A stretch of 64,000 nucleotides of DNA from assembly GCA_903813345.2 (NCBI GenBank), contig CAIIXF020000006.1, positions 28,901,936-28,965,935 of the forward strand. The letters are read 5' to 3'. Origin of the DNA: Owenia fusiformis (lineage: Eukaryota; Annelida; Polychaeta; Sabellida; Oweniidae). Of this stretch, positions 24,101 to 32,097 are shown in pieces; position 1 is the stretch's first letter, and each line of letters begins with the position of its first letter. The notes beneath the pieces were generated by a model. It saw nothing but the letters and a program-made list of their open reading frames with translations, did no database searches and was not told where the DNA came from. Both the position numbers and the translations under genes were made by a program.

Positions 24101-26022
24101 GCACTACCCTGTGTAATGGTACTGTGCACTAGACTATGGTATGGTACTATGCACTGGGACTGTGTTATGGTACTATGCACTAAACTGTGTTCTAGTACTG
24201 TGCACTAGATTGTGTTATGGTACTGTGCACTAGATTGTGTTATGGTACTGGGCATTGGACTGTGTTATGGTACTATGCACTAGACTGTGTTATAGTACTG
24301 TGCACTACGCTGTGTAATGGTACTGTGCACTAGACTATGGTATGGTACTATGCACTGGGACTGTGTTATGGTACTATGCACTAGACTGTGTTATGGTACT
24401 TTGCACTAGATTGTGTTATGGTACTGGGCATTGGACTGTGTTATGGTACTATGCACTAGACTGTGTTATGGTACTGTGCACTAGACTATGTTATGGTACT
24501 ATGCACTGGGACTGTGTTATGGTACTATGCACTAGACTGTTATGGTACTATGCACTGTACTGTGTTATAGTACTGTGCACTAGACTGTGTAATGGAACTG
24601 TGCACTAGACTGTGTTATGGTACTGTGCACTACGCTGTGTAATGGTACTGTGCACTAGACTATGTTATGGTACTATGCACTGGGACTGTGTTATGTTACT
24701 ATGCATTAGACTGTGTTATAGTACTGTGCACTAGACTGTGTAATGGTACTGTGCACTAGACTGTGTTATAGTACTGTGCACTAGACTCTGTAATGGTACT
24801 GTGCACTAGACTCTGTAATGGTACTGTGTAATGGTACTGTGCACTAGACTGTGTTATAGTACTATGCACTGTACTGTGTTATAGTACTGTGCACTAGACT
24901 GTGTAATGGAACTGTGCACTAGACTCTGTAATGGTACTGTGCACTAGACTGTGTTATAGTACTTTGTAATGGTACTGTGCACTAGACTGTGTAATGGTAC
25001 TGTGCACTAGACTGTGTAATGGTACTGTGCACTAGACTGTGTAATGGTACTGTGCACTAGACTGTGTTATACTACTGTGCACTAGACTGTGTAATGGTAC
25101 TATGCACTGTACTGTGTTATGGAACTGTGCACTTAGATTATTTGTAGCAATTTTGTAACTGATTGTACTTGGTTGCTATAGTAACTAAAGGAGCAGGGGT
25201 AGCTGTGAGAGCAATATTCGACTACTACAGTCAAGAGGAGGACGAACTTACATTAAAAGAAGGTAAAACTAAACTATTAATTAGTTGTAAAAGATTTCCT
25301 TTGTGAAAATAACTTTCTTTTCTGCACATTTGCATGTTGTGTGTCTGGTATTATAACTTCTTTGTGGCATGTTACTAACATAAACTGACATATTTCCATG
25401 ATGCATGTTTACTATCCCAATATATTTAACTCGAGATATGTGACTGAAAGTGATCAGGGAGATATTGTACAGTACTGTAACAGGCCCATAGCCAGCTTTT
25501 GCTAAAGTGGGGGGGGGGCACTTTTTTAAAATTCCAGGGGGGTTCCCATTTGACAAATTTTTGCCCAAAATCACTTGAAATGCTCAGGGTGAAAACTGTA
25601 TGATTTTAAAACTTAGAATTTTTGGCCAGGGGGTCACCCCCAACGCCCCTGGCTATGGGCCTAAGTAAAGTCCCTAGAACCTAATAAAAAAATTTGATAA
25701 ATAAATCAACAAACTTTCATAACTGCATGTGTTCTTATTATAGAAATATTAGAGAGAATTTAAAAGGAAAGAATTGTGATCATTTAATAAGATGCATTAA
25801 CGTACATAGCATCACCTCTTTTACATTTCTTATGTAACTCAGTTTAGTATAATAGTATTGTATTCTGATTGGTTGCTATCTTTGTGATATTTAATATTAT
25901 TGCACCTTTCAGGTGATGTGTTCACAAAGCTAGAAGATGAGGATGAACAGGGCTGGTGTAAAGGCCGTAAGGACAATACTGTGGGACTATATCCCGCCAA
26001 TTATGCAGAAGAGATCAAATAA
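6113..26022 (+). CDS. PACSIN: PACSIN/syndapin gene (F-BAR, NPF motifs, SH3), 16 coding exons
   Basis: Encodes a PACSIN (syndapin), a cytosolic adaptor. The family F-BAR dimer bends membranes, NPF motifs bind EHD proteins, and the C-terminal SH3 binds dynamin, N-WASP and synaptojanin. Acceptor at 6111-6112, start ATG at 6129. Coding exons: 6129-6339, 8805-9007, 9422-9559, 10258-10302, 12484-12609, 13126-13226, 13509-13629, (14184-~14312), 15763-16004, (16551-17093), 19753-19824, 21546-21715, (22239-22687), (22877-22956), (25182-25262), 25913-26022; brackets mark those I judge alternative. All have AG/GT borders with matching phases. Exons 1-7, 9, 11, 12 and 16 sum to 1539 nt, or 512 aa, close to vertebrate PACSIN2 (about 486). 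Family assignment is very secure; isoform choices are inferred from phase, not from transcripts. Confidence 0.95.
6129..13629 (+). CDS. PACSIN: PACSIN exons 1-7: F-BAR domain
   Basis: Seven exons give residues 1-315. Exon 1 begins [20 protein letters not shown], the typical PACSIN N terminus. Exon 2 carries the wedge-loop sequence HKQMMGG (Met122-Met123), which in PACSIN structures inserts into the bilayer and distinguishes this family from other F-BAR proteins. Exon 4 (10258-10302) is only 45 nt, in phase at both ends, and sits in the linker before [10 protein letters not shown]; it is skippable without frame change. Exon 7 ends with [12 protein letters not shown], matching the conserved NWP(Q)FE that closes the F-BAR helices. 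Introns contain dispersed repeats (6545-7460, 9758-9890). Confidence 0.93.
6545..7460. repeat. Dispersed GTCCGTCC repeat in PACSIN intron 1
   Basis: Begins with a CACAGTGAGCC motif and a run of CGTCCGTCC units, then text rich in TGACCTT and CTCAAAGTT. The same motifs in reverse are at 36188-37038, so these look like two copies of one family. Confidence 0.5.
9758..9895 (+). repeat. Dispersed TGGTGACA-type repeat, copy 2
   Basis: Lies in PACSIN intron 3. It shows CACCACCACAATTGGTGACA, TTCGGCAGTTGG, then GGTGGTGACATTTTG, as in the copies at 2325, 20985 and 61188. Confidence 0.6.
14184..14312 (+). CDS. PACSIN: PACSIN exon 8: alternative exon homologous to exon 9
   Basis: After acceptor TTTGTGACTAG the frame continues phase 0 from exon 7 and reads [13 protein letters not shown] and on to QYNREFV, with a possible donor GTAATG at 14313. 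Its first 13 residues align position by position with the start of exon 9 ([13 protein letters not shown]): five identities and at least five conservative changes, so the two appear to be an exon duplication. The donor I place keeps phase 0, so the exon could be a cassette spliced into exon 9. Read through without splicing, the frame ends at 14513 and would give an isoform lacking NPF and SH3 parts. The 3' border is uncertain. Confidence 0.55.
15763..16004 (+). CDS. PACSIN: PACSIN exon 9: F-BAR end and basic linker
   Basis: 242 nt, entering in phase 0 and leaving in phase 2. It encodes [20 protein letters not shown] followed by [10 protein letters not shown], matching vertebrate PACSIN (EWSADL..., then DGVTLTGI), then a Ser/Asn/Gln-rich linker with QNPLYNAN. 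The four to five consecutive lysines are the conserved basic patch after the F-BAR helices. Donor GTAAGA. This is the constitutive counterpart of exon 8. Confidence 0.9.
16551..17093 (+). CDS. PACSIN: PACSIN exon 10: long NPF/acidic/proline-rich cassette
   Basis: 543 nt (181 codons), phase 2 at both ends, so inclusion or skipping keeps the frame. It begins [20 protein letters not shown], the classical PACSIN NPF motif followed by acidic residues, then a Ser/Thr/Glu-rich stretch with repeated SEG motifs, and ends with a proline/basic tract ([25 protein letters not shown]) resembling SH3 ligands. The donor I infer from phase, AAAAG|GTTCGA, is weak. The proline tract is longer than in vertebrate PACSINs and could bind an SH3 in cis or trans. 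Confidence 0.8.
18420..18880. repeat. 21-bp minisatellite in PACSIN intron 10
   Basis: About 20 imperfect copies of GCTGTCATCATTAGTGTGAAT. Since 21 is a multiple of three, several frames stay open on both strands (18377-18724 plus; 18383-18979 and 18463-18717 minus), giving repetitive peptides such as (AVIISVN)n. These are repeat artefacts, not genes. Confidence 0.9.
19515..19655. repeat. ~23-25-bp short tandem repeat
   Basis: Six degenerate copies of AAAACCATTGAATTTTGCCAAT lie just upstream of PACSIN exon 11. Confidence 0.75.
19753..19824 (+). CDS. PACSIN: PACSIN exon 11: short NPF exon
   Basis: 72 nt, phase 2 in and out. It encodes [20 protein letters not shown], a second NPF followed by six aspartates. 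Compatible with splicing from exon 9 or exon 10 and into exon 12, 13 or 14. Family knowledge: NPF motifs in PACSIN bind the EH domain of EHD ATPases. Confidence 0.85.
20985..21110 (+). repeat. Dispersed TGGTGACA-type repeat, copy 3
   Basis: Lies in PACSIN intron 11 and shows GTCACCACCTGAAGTGG, GTTCGGCGTCTGCAACAAAT and TGTGGTGACCTTTTGCATG. Confidence 0.6.
21546..21715 (+). CDS. PACSIN: PACSIN exon 12: NPF plus SH3 first half, version A
   Basis: 170 nt, phase 2 in, phase 1 out. It encodes a third NPF ([13 protein letters not shown]), a short linker, then the canonical SH3 start [20 protein letters not shown]. It splices G|GT directly to exon 16 ([17 protein letters not shown]) to make a complete SH3 of about 58 residues (455-512 of the 512-aa form). 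It contains the ALYDY motif and the acidic RT loop. Confidence 0.9.
22239..22687 (+). CDS. PACSIN: PACSIN exon 13: tyrosine-rich cassette
   Basis: 449 nt, phase 2 in (1 nt), phase 1 out. It reads [12 protein letters not shown], then a Ser/Asn/Pro/Glu-rich region. The C-terminal half has many tyrosines: [43 protein letters not shown] and YDSP fit the YDxP motif bound by Crk SH2 domains, and YANI fits the YxN motif bound by Grb2 SH2; this is motif matching, not proof. Phase allows exon 11 (or 9/10) to 13 to 15 to 16, giving 632 aa without exon 10. It cannot be followed by exon 14 in frame. Confidence 0.8.
22877..22956 (+). CDS. PACSIN: PACSIN exon 14: alternative short linker
   Basis: 80 nt, phase 2 in, phase 1 out. 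It encodes [20 protein letters not shown] and then STQSNPG. The borders CACTTCAG and CCCAG|GTATCA are good. It has the same phases as exon 13, so the two are alternatives by frame; joining exon 13 to it gives an early stop. Used with exons 11, 15 and 16 it gives 509 aa. Confidence 0.7.
23950..25135. repeat. 25-bp minisatellite (~47 copies) before the alternative SH3 exon
   Basis: The unit is about GCACTAGACTGTGTTATGGTACTGT, with variant forms in a higher-order pattern (for example the interval with GGGCATTGGACTG recurs). The array ends about 47 bp before PACSIN exon 15. ORFs inside (23941-24132, 24342-24608) are repeat artefacts. Confidence 0.92.
25182..25262 (+). CDS. PACSIN: PACSIN exon 15: SH3 first half, version B
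   Basis: 81 nt between GTTGCTATAG and G|GTAAAA, phase 1 in and out. It reads [20 protein letters not shown] then ELTLKEG, a paralogue of the SH3 start in exon 12 ([18 protein letters not shown] versus [18 protein letters not shown]). It joins G|GT to exon 16 to complete a second SH3 domain. The first Tyr of ALYDY is Phe here, and DG at the RT loop is YS, both ligand-contact positions in SH3 domains. Using it together with exon 12 keeps the frame but would duplicate the half-domain, so the two are probably mutually exclusive. Confidence 0.85.
25482..25662. mobile_element. Short G-rich inverted-repeat element
   Basis: A 14-bp perfect inverted repeat AGGCCCATAGCCAG / CTGGCTATGGGCCT bounds 181 bp containing a G9 run and GGCCAGGGGGTCACCCCC. 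Related G-run text is at 3890-3925 and 33285-33350 (CTGGCTACGGGC). It lies in the intron between PACSIN exons 15 and 16. Confidence 0.6.
25913..26022 (+). CDS. PACSIN: PACSIN exon 16: shared SH3 C-terminal half and stop
   Basis: Encodes [20 protein letters not shown], then [15 protein letters not shown] and a stop at 26020-26022. The family signature [12 protein letters not shown] and LYPANYVE are clear. It contains the conserved tryptophan and the ALYDY-partner motif YPANY, so both SH3 versions share the same n-Src/distal loop half. Confidence 0.95.
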
Positions 26023-29000
26023 GTGCAACTCAGATGGCAGTTAGGATATCATTATCATTACTTTGGAATGGGGATTAATATATAAAGTATTCATAAATAC
26101 AATTTGGTTGTAGGGCTAGAATACAATCAGTGAGCTAGTTCGTTGTCTGAAAGAATTGAAAGATCAATATCGTTACCTCTAAATTCATCAGGAGCTTCCA
26201 TACCAGCACAGTAAATCCTGCTAAGTAAAACCCATGTTAGTGGAACACCTGTGTAAGTGGAACATCTGTGAGTGGAGCACCTCTATGAGTTACCCATAAC
26301 TTAATGCAATGAAGAATGAACTTCTTTAAGGAGAACACATCCAAGTTGAACACTAGTTTGAGACACTAAAAGCATTTCACTTTCATGGGTTTTCCTGTCT
26401 GTGGATATAAAGTAGCATTGGTATGACAATACCATTGGAAGAAGCAATACTGTTTGAGGTAGTTAATTGTACAGGACATTGAGAGAGGTATCAGGTTAAT
26501 GCAGTGTAATAAAATATCCTAGACATGGTATTGAACAGGTGTATGCAGGGGCTCCAGTTTCAAATTTATCCCCCGCCCCCACTCATTTCGTCAAAACTTC
26601 AAAGTCTCGATGTAATCTACTTATAAGAGATAAACCTCTGTTAATCAGTTGATCTGCAAAGCTTCTTGATTTTACTATTATTTGTAATTTTATAGTTTTG
26701 TTTGTCACAGGAAGCTTTGTAACAGTAAGAATGGGGTGAACAAGAGAGGCAAATGTGAAAACCTGAGTATCGTTGTAATCTACTTATAAGAGATAAAATC
26801 AGTTGATCAGTCTTAATCAGTTGATCTGGAAAGCTTCTTGATTTTACTATTTTTTTTTTGTCACAGGAAGCTTTGTTTTTGAAATGTGATTTTTGCGCCA
26901 ACTCAGTTCCTATATCCTCTTCACTTATGTGAGACACCACATAGAGACATGAGACACCACATGATGACTTCTTAATTAATATGACATCTATTCAGGCTTA
27001 TTTCATGCTTGTTCTCATTAACATTTTGAGTGAAATATTTTTTATTTTTGTATGTCTACAATTTATGGTGTTGACTGTTTACTGTACAGCACTTTTTTCA
27101 TGGAAACTTCAATTCTTTTTGACCATTTTTGTATTCATATGCAACCTCCATGGCAATAGTCTTATAATTTCGGAGTCCCTGCTACACTGCATACCAGGGA
27201 AAGTAAGGCTTGTAATAATGTACAACATAAATGTATTTGTGCATTAAACAGTAAAATAATGCATGCTGCATATTGTATAAGACAGAGTTGGAAAGTGAAT
27301 TGAATTGTTTACAGAAGACACAACGAGTAGAATTGATTCACTACTCATAAGAATGAAATGCTGAAGTCTTATAGCAGATACTTGCCAAATCCTCCATAAT
27401 ATTTTGATAAATGGTAAAATAGAAAACATAATGAATAGAATTTCTGTTTTCAAAAAATGCAGTACATTTAATTTTGACACATTCCTACCATCTGAGGACT
27501 TATCTATTTACATCTGATATATCACTCCTAATTAGTATATTCAATTTACAGTACATGTAGATTGATTGATTTGTATTATTTATAGAGACTAATTCACAGT
27601 GGAAAATCCCAATACTCCCCATTACATAGGGTGCACTATTAAGAGTTTGTTGAACACTGAATTAACACTATATATAAAGTATAATAATGGCCTATGTAAT
27701 TTGAACTAGTCTGGTTATACTTAGAATGAAAACAGAATAGGATTCATTGTTTCTGTTTGATTGTTTAGTTTAGATCATTTATTTTATCAATTTACTTTAT
27801 TTGTCATAATTAACACCTCCCACCTTGATGAGAAAATAAATGGCCATTCTTGTCATGTACCTGTACCCCTGTTTCCCATAATGCATCAGATATAAGCAGA
27901 CGTCATTATGTAAATAGGATTTCTATGCTCAAGGTACATGATGATTTCTGAGAGCTTTTTATTACACTTGCTAAATAAAATATCTAAAAATGAGACTGAG
28001 AAAGTGTTCACAATTGAAATTGTTCAAATACACGGGTTTAATTGTATATTATATTATTCATATGCGTCTATTGTTTCCCATGGAAGCATGTATTTTAGCT
28101 AGAGAAACAAATATGATACATGTGTATTGTAGTTAAAATGCTTTAGATGTTGACAAACATATAAGTATTATATGCAAGAACTTATCTTATGCTCTTTTCT
28201 TTCTCTTAAAACTAAGAATATCTTTTTTTTGAAAATTTGCATAACTTAAATGTTTTGAACATCAGTGTTTGATGGTTCAGTTGTGGTAGTATGCGGTCAT
28301 CTTTTTATGGCAGCCACTTAGTCATATCAAAATTAAGATACACCAGTCATATCATGACAGTCATTTTTATTTTTCTTATCAATACAATGTTGTTGCTGAC
28401 AGATGATATTACTTGGGGTTATTTGGTATTATAAACTAAAAGAATATAATATGTATATTGAATTATGTTTGAAGCTATCAGAAGGTACATTAAAGGTATT
28501 GTAATTATTGATTTTAAGAATATGTACAGTAGAGAGTTCATATATAACATGTATAAAGAGCTATCTGAACAATTATTATATACCAATCGGTATAATTTTA
28601 TTTATTATTAAAAACTATATTCACAACTAGGACATCACTGTTGTTGAATTTGATTTGAGTTCCACATAAAAGATTCAACGCTTGCTCCTCCTGTATATGA
28701 TCACTATCAATTTAGTATGTATATTTTGATTACTGTGGTATCACAATATGTTATTTTTGGTATACAGAGTGCCCCAAAAGTGAGTTGAATGGATCTACTT
28801 TTCTGTTTTTCTGGGACACCCTGTATTTCCAACCAGTATTTATCCACAATGTGTAGTTATTCCTTGTATTATGGTTATAGGTCAGATTATCATAAATCAG
28901 AAAATTTGAACAGTAAGTTACAGTGTGACTCAGAAGTTGTAGATTTATCTGTGACACCTTGTACTTGAGAGTTCACTAAAATGGAATAAATAAACTACCA

Positions 29001-30440
29001 GACAAAAGCCTGATGCTGATTAAGGTGATATACATGTACTAGTATGTAATTACAGGTGGGGGTAGAGGCGATGAATTTAAATATTTCATCTATTTACAGT
29101 AGTATGAAATGTTTGCCAAACATTGTTTAAAACAAAATATGCAATTTGTTATTGTTGTATGCATTCTTGCAATAATCACTTAAATACAAGATACAATTAT
29201 TATAGTTTAATATCAGTTTTTACTTTGGTTAATTTACTCAGTTTTATATGTCTCTGATTTACTGTGTTTCAAAAGGAGACAGTTTATCAAGTGAAGACTA
29301 AATCAATGTACGTAACTTTGAAATTGTGCACTGTTATATGCATTTTCTGTTAAAAACCTGTAATGTATAATTTATTTGGTTTAACATTATCTCGCCATGA
29401 TTTAGAGAATGTACATTTATATATGTATATATATTACATCTTAAAAATAAAATATTTTGATACACAAAATATTACTTCCAGTAGTCCAAAACACTTCATT
29501 TTATGGTAGGCTACCCAAAAAGGTAATGCTGTCAACAGATTTGCAGCATGCAGAGAAGTTTCACTATTTTTGTCTCTATTTCTTGATAAATTATTGATTG
29601 ATGAATTCAGATTTTTAGGGAGGTTTTGGGATGAGAATCTATAACTTTTTGGAATACATTTCCGGAGTTGGAAAACATAAGGAAGGGTCTAGGCTTCAAG
29701 TCTTTAAGAGAACGTGTATGTGAATGTGTAGAATTATGGTCCTTTATTAATTGATAAGTTCCCCCATTCATAAAAGATGTAATTACTAAAAAGTTACTTA
29801 CTTACTATTAAGTTTATTGGGACATATTAAACATCAAATGCTTTGCGTTTTTTTGGATTTTTATTTTGTTAATAGCATGCAAAAAAGTTTTTTTGTGAAT
29901 TACATTCAGACCAATATGACGAATCGACAAACTAAAATATTTTTTAACTCTTAATTGTCCCTGTATATTGTTCAATCACATGATCTAGCATTATAACGAC
30001 TATTACTATATTGCAAGACCTCTTACTAAACATGCTAAAATAAATAAATACAATAGTTAAATCCCAAGAACTGTGAATGAGGCTGTGCAACTGTAAATAA
30101 AAGTAGGTCATTTCTGATTGAGACAGAATCCAATTATTCAATTCAAGCCTATTGCTCATTGTTGCATGTTGTCAGTACTAAATGAAGAAAATACATTGTA
30201 AATGAATTAATAGTTTAATCCTAAGACTTGCGTATGGGGCTGTACAATTGTAACTGTAATGGGCAGAATTCAATATTAGCAGGCCAGTAAGGCCCCAATT
30301 TCAATTGTCTACGTTTTCCGGCATTTAAAAGAGATGTTCTTCCGCAGAGAGAAAGTAGTATAGACTATCAGACTATTGGGATTGTTCAAATCAAATGTTG
30401 CTCCTTGCTTCACATTGGCAGTGGAATTCATTTACTTCTA
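26023..30440. other. PACSIN 3' region and intergenic DNA
   Basis: AT-rich with no convincing gene. AATAAA hexamers near 27831, 28987 and 29447 are possible poly(A) signals, but I cannot choose between them. It contains a 163-bp duplicated block at 26611-26875 and a possible inverted-repeat element at about 28762-28966 (ends resemble TACAGAGTGCCCC and its imperfect complement). The ORFs here are short and unrecognised. Confidence 0.5.
26611..26875. repeat. 163-bp direct duplication enclosing a copy of the exon 13 splice acceptor
   Basis: TGTAATCTACTTATAAGAGA begins copies at 26611 and 26774. Both run through TTGATCTG and AAGCTTCTTGATTTTACTAT to a CACAGGAAGCTTTG end. Between them, 26716-26753 is identical over 38 bp to 22229-22266, the acceptor and first 28 bases of PACSIN exon 13. 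Confidence 0.8.
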
Positions 30441-31973
30441 TTAGAGAGGTCTCTTAAACCATCCTGTATACGGAATACCGATCAGAGCGTTTCGCCACAT
30501 GCGGTGCACATCAACGAAAGGGTTTTGAATGGCATATATTCTTGTTGCTTGCGCTGTAGTTCTCTGGCGTTCAGGTTCTTTAAAGTTTCTGATAATCTCT
30601 TTCAATTTGTCTTGTCCAGTTTTCGGTTGTTTTGGACTCGGGCGATATTTAGGAAAGGACACTTGCCAAAATCGTTTCTCATATTTTGGAAAATGTCTGT
30701 TAAGTCTGAAATCATTATTTAATGCGAACTCGACATTGGCGTCTGCATCTGAGTTAATAAATGAGACTGGTTTCCTCACACGTTCTGCATCGTTAATTGG
30801 TTTCAATTTGCCAAACACGAGATTGTTTTGTTGTCTCTTGCCAGGCAGTGCCATCGAGCATTGCTTACATATCCCCGACAACAGGCAAGTCTGCATTCTT
30901 CCGATACAAGCAAATACCGGACAACCACATGCTGGAAGGAATTTTGTCATGATTATGTCGAGGCTAGGTATTTATTCGAAAGTAACAATTGAATTGCAGA
31001 AACTAAAGCCCGGTATACACCAATTGGGCGAAATCCCACTTGCCCCATCGAATCCCAACTTGCCCAATCTAATCCCACGATGTCCCATGGGACTTTGATG
31101 ACTTTGCCCCATCGAGTCCCATCGTGCCCCATCGATTCCCAACTTGCCCCATTGAGCCCTATGAAGTCCCAATAGATCCCAAGGAGTCCCATGGAGCAAG
31201 TCACGTGATACGTCATCGAAATCCCACGTTGCTCCATGGAAAGAATGAACATGTTCATTCTTGATGGGGCACGATGGGACTCCGTGGGATTTTGCCCCAT
31301 CGAGTCCAACCGAGTCCTACGTGGGACTTCATGGGACCTCGTGGGACTTGATGGGGCAAAATCCGACGGAGTCCCATGGGCTTCATGGGGCAAAATCCCA
31401 AAAGGTCCCACGAGGCCCCACGCAATGTTAAGTCTATGGAGGTACCAACTTGCCCCATCGGTGTATACCGGGCTTTAGGGTCATATCGATTATCTTTGAT
31501 GATAGGGTTAAAAATGATTGACGCCGATCCTTTAGTTTTAATTTTCAAAATGTGACCTACCTAATATACGTGTACCGCCAATTGTTATTAGGGAGTTTAA
31601 GCTTGCAATATTTTTCACAACCTAAACGTGAAAGGAAAATATTTAAGCGATGCATTTATATGGAAATTTGGTCATACGTATGGGTTGGCGTTTCGATTTT
31701 ATATGCAAGCTTAAACTCCCTATTTTGACATTGTCACCTACCTGTAGCGTAATCTATAGCAGCCTTCATGTCGTCTCTGGTTACTCTTCGATCATCATCA
31801 TCATCATTGCTTCTTGCGGATGAAACCGTCATCATTACCAGGATCACTACCCGCACTCCTGCTGTAGTCATGGCGGCGATAACTCCTCGATTATGTTGTG
31901 CCAAGCCTTTACGAATTTGTAATATTTCCTTTTTATTAGTGTTTGTTACGACTAAAGAAGTCATTTGAGACAT
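30441..31973 (-). CDS. Unrecognised two-exon protein, 240 aa
   Basis: Exon 1 31742-31973, exon 2 30441-30931. The donor ACAG|GTAGGT in phase 1 joins CCTTCCAG|CA, giving 240 codons plus stop. N-terminal part: MSQMTSLVVTNTNKKEILQI, a hydrophobic stretch near residues 30-53 (possible membrane segment), then an Asp run and DDMKAAIDYAT. Exon 2 opens with a cysteine cluster (CGCPVFACIGRMQTCLLSGI, then CKQC), followed by a basic/aromatic region (RHFPKYEKRFWQVSFPKYR) and ends HRMWRNALIGIPYTGWFKRP. I recognise no family. A good donor at 32097 suggests an upstream non-coding exon. The 810-bp intron is largely two inverted-repeat elements. Confidence 0.6.
31003..31478. mobile_element. 476-bp MITE with 19-bp terminal inverted repeats
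   Basis: CTAAAGCCCGGTATACACC at 31003-31021 is perfectly complementary to 31460-31478. The interior is made of repeated TGCCCCATCGA and GTCCCA motifs, mostly in one orientation on the left and the other on the right. The ORFs over it (30953-31411, 30972-31199, 31236-31478, 31255-31548) are repeat artefacts rich in GTRWDSMG-like peptides. Confidence 0.85.
31589..31722. mobile_element. 134-bp MITE with 19-bp terminal inverted repeats
   Basis: TAGGGAGTTTAAGCTTGCA at 31589-31607 is perfectly complementary to 31704-31722. It lies in the same intron as the 476-bp MITE, only 111 bp away. Confidence 0.8.
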
Positions 31974-32097
31974 TTTGAAAATTAGTTGATTAAGAAATGA
32001 AGATTGTAAAATGCATTATTTTATCAAGATAAGAACCAACTTTTAATAACGTATTCATGTACATTAAAAAGAATATGTGTATTAAACGAGTCTTACC

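Noticed and set aside
23941-24608. Repetitive Cys/Tyr/Leu ORFs
   Set aside because: 25-bp minisatellite artefact.
30529-31098. 189-codon plus-strand ORF
   Set aside because: It is the antisense of the spliced minus-strand exon 2 and of a MITE end; the minus frame has splice-consistent partners, the plus frame has none.
30953-31548. Gly/Trp/Asp-rich ORFs on both strands
   Set aside because: They come from the subrepeats of the 476-bp MITE.
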